Below, in pieces: positions 6,877 to 9,653 of a DNA stretch of 9,653 nt (position 1 is its first letter; each line of letters opens with the position of its first letter). This DNA comes from Comamonadaceae bacterium (GTDB lineage: Bacteria; Pseudomonadota; Gammaproteobacteria; Burkholderiales; Burkholderiaceae_C). A model generated the notes under the pieces. The model saw nothing but the letters and a program-made list of their open reading frames with translations, searched no databases and was not told the DNA's origin. The position numbers and the translations under genes were made by a program. Location: positions 1 through 9,653 of the forward strand of contig CANLWQ010000056.1 of the NCBI GenBank assembly GCA_947494405.1, given 5' to 3'.

Positions 6877-7815
6877 TTAGGGATGTAAATAACGTCTCAG
6901 GGCCTGCGCGCACACCTCGACGCCGCTCAGGGCTTCTCGCATGATGCGTCCCATGGTGATAAAGCCATGGATTTGTCGCTCAAAACATATGTATTCGGCA
7001 ACCCCGCCCGCAGCCGACAAGGCATCGGCGTATTGGTAGCCTTCGTCGCGCAGAGGGTCATAGCCGGCGGTCAATACCAGCGCTGACGGCAAGCCCGCCA
7101 GCGAGGAGGCTTTCAAAGGCGAGGCGCGCCAATCATTGCCGTGCTCACGCGTTGGCAAATAGTGGTCCATGAACCAGTGCATGGCAGATGCAGTTAAACC
7201 ATAGCCCTCGGCATTGGCGTGGTAACTGGCGGTATCGGGATACATCAAAGTGGCGGGGTAAATCAGCAATTGAAAAGCTGGCACATGCGCGCCGCCTCTG
7301 GCGCCCAAGCACACCGCTGCTGCCAAATTGCCGCCGGCGCTGTCGCCGCCCACAGCCACACGGTTTGAATGGATATGCAACTGATCAGCTTGCGCCACCA
7401 CCCACTGAAAGGCTGCCAATGCATCCTCGTAGGCAGCGGGAAAAACATGCTCGGGTGCCAAGCGGTAATCCACTGAAAAAACAGCACAGCCGCTGGCATT
7501 GCTGAGTTGGCGACACAGCACATCATGGGTTTCTATATTGCCAATCACCCAGCCGCCGCCATGGTAGTAAACCAGTGCGGACAATTTGTCGTGAGCAGAG
7601 GCACCCAGCGGGCGGTATTCGCGAACAGGGACTTGCAAACCGCCCAAGTTGGGCAAATGGTCATGAACATGTGACATGACGGGTGGGTCGGGCTGCGTCA
7701 AAGCTTTGCGCAAGACATAAAAATCTCTGGCATCTTGCGGCGACAAGGTGTTGATTGGTGGAACACCCCGGTCCACCATGAGTTGAAGTAGGGCCTTGGC
7801 TTGGGGGTCTAGCAT
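6877..7815 (-). CDS. HSL-family alpha/beta hydrolase (esterase/lipase)
   Basis: The 312-residue protein is a carboxylesterase of the hormone-sensitive-lipase family (family IV). The oxyanion motif HGGGW is at 85-89, the nucleophile is Ser159 in GDSAGG, and the other triad members are Asp253 (DPLRDEG) and His283 (HGF). YRLAPEH (117-123), which is typical of the family, is also present. No signal peptide is seen, so a cytoplasmic location is likely. The ATG at 7815 lies 2 bp after the stop of the preceding gene; an upstream in-frame GTG-type extension to 7869 would overlap that gene by about 50 bp and lacks family sequence. The natural ester is unknown. Its place in front of the molybdenum dehydrogenase suggests a shared catabolic route, for example an ester cleaved to an alcohol or aldehyde precursor; this is inference. 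Confidence 0.92.
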   Translation of the reverse strand: MLDPQAKALLQLMVDRGVPPINTLSPQDARDFYVLRKALTQPDPPVMSHVHDHLPNLGGLQVPVREYRPLGASAHDKLSALVYYHGGGWVIGNIETHDVLCRQLSNASGCAVFSVDYRLAPEHVFPAAYEDALAAFQWVVAQADQLHIHSNRVAVGGDSAGGNLAAAVCLGARGGAHVPAFQLLIYPATLMYPDTASYHANAEGYGLTASAMHWFMDHYLPTREHGNDWRASPLKASSLAGLPSALVLTAGYDPLRDEGYQYADALSAAGGVAEYICFERQIHGFITMGRIMREALSGVEVCAQALRRYLHP

Positions 7816-7817
7816 GT

Positions 7818-8642
7818 TCAGACCACTTGGCCTACAGCTTGCAGGTCTTGCGCGTGCGAGTGCAACCATTTTTTGGAGAGTTGGTCATCATGCTCAGCGG
7901 GGTGAAAGTCTGCGCGGAAATAGCTTCTCCAAGCTGCAAAAGAACTGGTGAACAGCCCTTGTTTGGCAAACAGATGTCGCCAAGCGCTGCGCCAAGTGCT
8001 GGCCTTGAACAGGCTGCCGTCATGCCACAGGTTGTTGCAGGTCTGACGTAATAAATCGCTGAGAAAAAACACGGTGACGCTGATCATCCAACGGCGACGC
8101 CACACTTCATTGCCACCCATGGCGCGGTAGATATCAAAAGACACGCTGCGGTGCTCGGTTTCCTCGCTGGCATGCCACATCCAAAGTGTTTGCAAGCGTT
8201 GTGGGGCTTGGGCTAAAAATTCAGGGTGATTCAGCAGCCATGCAGCAAATACAGAGGTGTAGTGTTCATAAGCGGCGGTCACAGCGACTGCATGAATGGG
8301 CTTTTTCTGGTTGATGTATTCAATGCGGCGCAAAATTCTGCCTTCCCAATGGTTGACCAAGCCTTGGCTCAAAACATGGTGGTTGAAGCGTTCGTGTATG
8401 CGTCTGTGGGTGGCTTCTTGGCCGATAAAACCTTTGACATCTTTGGCAAGACCGGCTTGAACTTCTGGCGGCAATTCTTTGACACCTCGACGCAATGAGT
8501 CAATGAAGAATTGCTCACCTAAGGGAAAACTCAGCGACAAGGCATTCATAAAGGCAGAAGTGAATGCATCTCCCCCATTCCAGCGAAGCTCAAAAGGCGT
8601 GTCTAAATCAATGAGAAGTTTGCGAACTGTCAAATCGGTCAT
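7818..8642 (-). CDS. PF10118-type 'metal-dependent hydrolase', ferritin-like helical protein
   Basis: This 274-residue protein looks like the conserved family named predicted metal-dependent hydrolase (PF10118/COG3687). It is mostly helical, with spaced acidic and histidine residues that resemble a diiron carboxylate site: Glu43 (LGEQFF), Glu76 and His79 (GQEATHRRIH), Glu126 (AYEHYTS), and Glu161 with His164 (SEETEHRS). These positions are read by eye, not aligned. The WRRRWMISVTVFFLSDLL stretch (181-198) may be a membrane-associated helix. No biochemical function is securely established for the family, and the hydrolase label may be wrong if the fold is an oxygenase-like diiron protein. It starts 12 bp after the stop of the preceding gene and ends 2 bp before the esterase. 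Confidence 0.8.
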   Translation of the reverse strand: MTDLTVRKLLIDLDTPFELRWNGGDAFTSAFMNALSLSFPLGEQFFIDSLRRGVKELPPEVQAGLAKDVKGFIGQEATHRRIHERFNHHVLSQGLVNHWEGRILRRIEYINQKKPIHAVAVTAAYEHYTSVFAAWLLNHPEFLAQAPQRLQTLWMWHASEETEHRSVSFDIYRAMGGNEVWRRRWMISVTVFFLSDLLRQTCNNLWHDGSLFKASTWRSAWRHLFAKQGLFTSSFAAWRSYFRADFHPAEHDDQLSKKWLHSHAQDLQAVGQVV

Positions 8643-8654
8643 GGTGGCTTGTTT

Positions 8655-9086
8655 TTAAGTGGGGAGTTGGCAGGGCCCAGTAACCAAAAATTTTAAACTT
8701 TTACCATAACGCTGCACATCTTTGGAAGCGAATAGGGTGACAGGTTGGCGGGTGATTTTGATTTCCGTCTCTTCAAGGCTGGCAATGTGTTTGCGTTTGA
8801 CCCAAATGCTGGTCTTGGAGGTGAGGTCTTGGCCTTGGTACTCTTCGGTGATCAAGGTGTTGACAAAGGTGGCATAGAGCTTAGGTCCCTCTATCTTGAT
8901 GTAGAGATGATTGCCAATGCTTTTGATATTGACCTCCACCGTGGCGGGTTTGACGATGATTTTTTCCATTTCGGGAAAACTGCCTTGGGCATCACAAGTC
9001 AAGGTATAGCCCCAAACGCTTGAACTGCTCAGCCCCAAAGTCACCAAGACTTTGCACAAAGTCCAAGCTTTTGCTTTCAGCGGCAT
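8655..9086 (-). CDS. Small secreted protein of unknown function
   Basis: I do not recognise this 143-residue protein. From the ATG at 9086 it has a Sec signal peptide (MPLKAKAW, then hydrophobic LCKVLVTLGLSSSSVWG, cleavage near residue 26). The mature part of about 117 residues looks beta-rich and has exactly two cysteines, one near the start (TLTCDAQG) and one near the end (TGPCQLPT), which could join as a disulfide in the periplasm. A purine-rich AAAAAGGG lies roughly 8-10 bp before the ATG. An in-frame TTG at 9113 would add nine residues that look unlike a signal peptide. It overlaps the end of the preceding gene by 10 bp and is followed after 12 bp by the PF10118-type gene, so it belongs to the operon. 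Confidence 0.75.
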   Translation of the reverse strand: MPLKAKAWTLCKVLVTLGLSSSSVWGYTLTCDAQGSFPEMEKIIVKPATVEVNIKSIGNHLYIKIEGPKLYATFVNTLITEEYQGQDLTSKTSIWVKRKHIASLEETEIKITRQPVTLFASKDVQRYGKSLKFLVTGPCQLPT

Positions 9087-9400
9087 GTGCGTTGCCCTTT
9101 TTCTGTTTTGCAAACCAAACCGTTGGACAAATGGCTTTCTTCAGTGCTGCTTTGCGGTACGCCTCCACGCGAGGTGTAACTGTCTGCGGGCGCAGGCGCG
9201 GCAGGTTTGCGGGGCTTGGTAGCGGTGGCGGGTTTGGCATCCATGATTTTGTTGCCGTCTATCACAACGGCTGGCGAGCCAGGCTGGTTGATGGTGACCT
9301 CAGATTGAGCGATGGCCACGTGAACAGGCAGCGCCAAGCTAAAGAGCCAGACGCAGACAGCCCCCAAAGTTTTTAAAAATCGCGGATGGGTTATCAACAT
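9077..9400 (-). CDS. Small secreted protein of unknown function, first gene of the operon
   Basis: I do not recognise this 107-residue protein. It has a clear Sec signal peptide (residues 1-32, hydrophobic LGAVCVWLFSLALPVHVAIA, cleavage near AQ-S). A short segment follows (VTINQPGSPAVVIDGNKIMD), then a low-complexity stretch rich in Ala, Pro, Lys and Thr (about 55-72) and a C-terminus with two cysteines nine residues apart (CKTEKGQRTCR). The mature protein is probably loosely structured. The ATG at 9400 is the natural start. It heads the minus-strand operon, diverges from the pentapeptide-type gene across 102 bp, and overlaps the next gene by 10 bp. It could be a spurious call because of its low complexity, but the signal peptide and tiling with the next gene argue that it is real. 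Confidence 0.65.
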   Translation of the reverse strand: MLITHPRFLKTLGAVCVWLFSLALPVHVAIAQSEVTINQPGSPAVVIDGNKIMDAKPATATKPRKPAAPAPADSYTSRGGVPQSSTEESHLSNGLVCKTEKGQRTCR

Positions 9401-9502
9401 GGGCAGGGTGTTTTGTTAAGCTGTGATGATCGCACGGTTGGTTAATCTGAGGGCTGAGGTGCTATTTGGGCTTGCAACTGGTTTTCTTCAAAGGATTTTT
9501 CC
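9401..9502. promoter_or_regulatory. Divergent intergenic spacer expected to hold the operon promoter
   Basis: This is the only non-coding stretch upstream of the ten-gene minus-strand series, so its main promoter should lie here, back to back with that of the plus-strand gene. No convincing sigma-70 pair is visible on either strand. TTGGTT at 9438-9443 with TATTTG at 9463-9468 is a poor candidate with a 19-bp gap. No clear operator palindrome was noticed. Confidence 0.4.
9491..9495 (+). promoter_or_regulatory. Ribosome binding site that fixes a GTG start
   Basis: AAGGA sits 7 bp before the GTG at 9503. The frame has a stop at 9455-9457 and no start codon between, so this site decides the start of the pentapeptide-type gene. 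It is the clearest Shine-Dalgarno sequence in the window. Confidence 0.75.
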
Positions 9503-9653
9503 GTGATTCATACATTTCCATTCCGTGTAAGCCCTGTGTTGTTGTCCTCTTTGTTGCTGGTTTGGCCTTGGTCAGCGGGTGCCTTTGACGCCGCGAAATT
9601 CGAGGACTTCAAAACCACCAATGTGTGTAAATACTGCGACCTGAGCGACGCCC
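9503..9653 (+). CDS. Secreted pentapeptide-repeat-type protein (C-terminus cut by window edge)
   Basis: Fifty codons are visible before the right edge. A GTG start behind a good ribosome binding site opens a Sec signal peptide (hydrophobic VLLSSLLLVWPWSAGA, cleavage near AGA-F). The mature protein begins FDAAKFEDFKTTNVCKYCDL and then SDA. A CxxC followed by DLS-A is the pattern I associate with the N-terminal cap and first A(D/N)LSX repeat of exported pentapeptide-repeat proteins, but only one repeat unit is in view. The CxxC could form a disulfide or bind a metal. Function unknown. The gene is divergent from the minus-strand operon. Confidence 0.6.
   Translation, partial: MIHTFPFRVSPVLLSSLLLVWPWSAGAFDAAKFEDFKTTNVCKYCDLSDA

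Noticed and set aside
7816..7869. Upstream in-frame extension of the esterase
   Set aside because: It would overlap the preceding gene by about 50 bp and adds sequence not typical of the family; the ATG at 7815 lies 2 bp after that gene's stop.

Overview
The window reads as ordinary bacterial chromosome from a betaproteobacterium, most likely Burkholderiales and probably close to Comamonadaceae. This is inferred from the flavour of AroE, the Sox proteins and the thiol dioxygenase, and from moderate GC judged by eye. No phage, transposon, tRNA, rRNA or CRISPR feature was seen.

Layout. (1) Positions 1-1241 on the minus strand hold a gene running off the left edge: a thiol dioxygenase of the Gln type (3-mercaptopropionate dioxygenase-like), joined by a Pro/Ala-rich linker to at least two rhodanese domains. 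(2) A 66-bp divergent spacer separates it from aroE (shikimate dehydrogenase, plus strand, 1308-2147). (3) From 9400 down to 2155 on the minus strand runs an almost gapless series of ten genes, probably one transcription unit. In transcription order these are: two small secreted proteins of unknown function, a ferritin-like 'metal-dependent hydrolase' (PF10118 type), an HSL-family esterase, the [2Fe-2S] and molybdopterin subunits of a Tat-exported xanthine-oxidase-family dehydrogenase (isoquinoline oxidoreductase-like), and soxX, soxY, soxZ, soxA. No intergenic gap exceeds 17 bp. From the iron-sulfur subunit to soxZ every junction is a 1- or 4-bp start/stop overlap, and soxA adjoins or overlaps soxZ. 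(4) A 102-bp divergent spacer leads to a plus-strand gene cut by the right edge, which encodes a secreted pentapeptide-repeat-type protein.

How the genes may work together. soxXA (cytochromes) and soxYZ (carrier) are the conjugation half of the periplasmic thiosulfate-oxidising Sox system. soxB and soxCD are absent here. The SoxY carrier arm does not end in the usual GGCGG; its single Cys sits in TEAACVDNG at the C-terminus. Translational coupling to a periplasmic Mo-hydroxylase is unusual. It suggests either that SoxX takes electrons from that enzyme, or that the whole set processes an organic (perhaps organosulfur) substrate rather than thiosulfate. The nearby thiol dioxygenase-rhodanese fusion adds to the sulfur theme. 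These functional links are inference; the gene identities are well supported by motifs.
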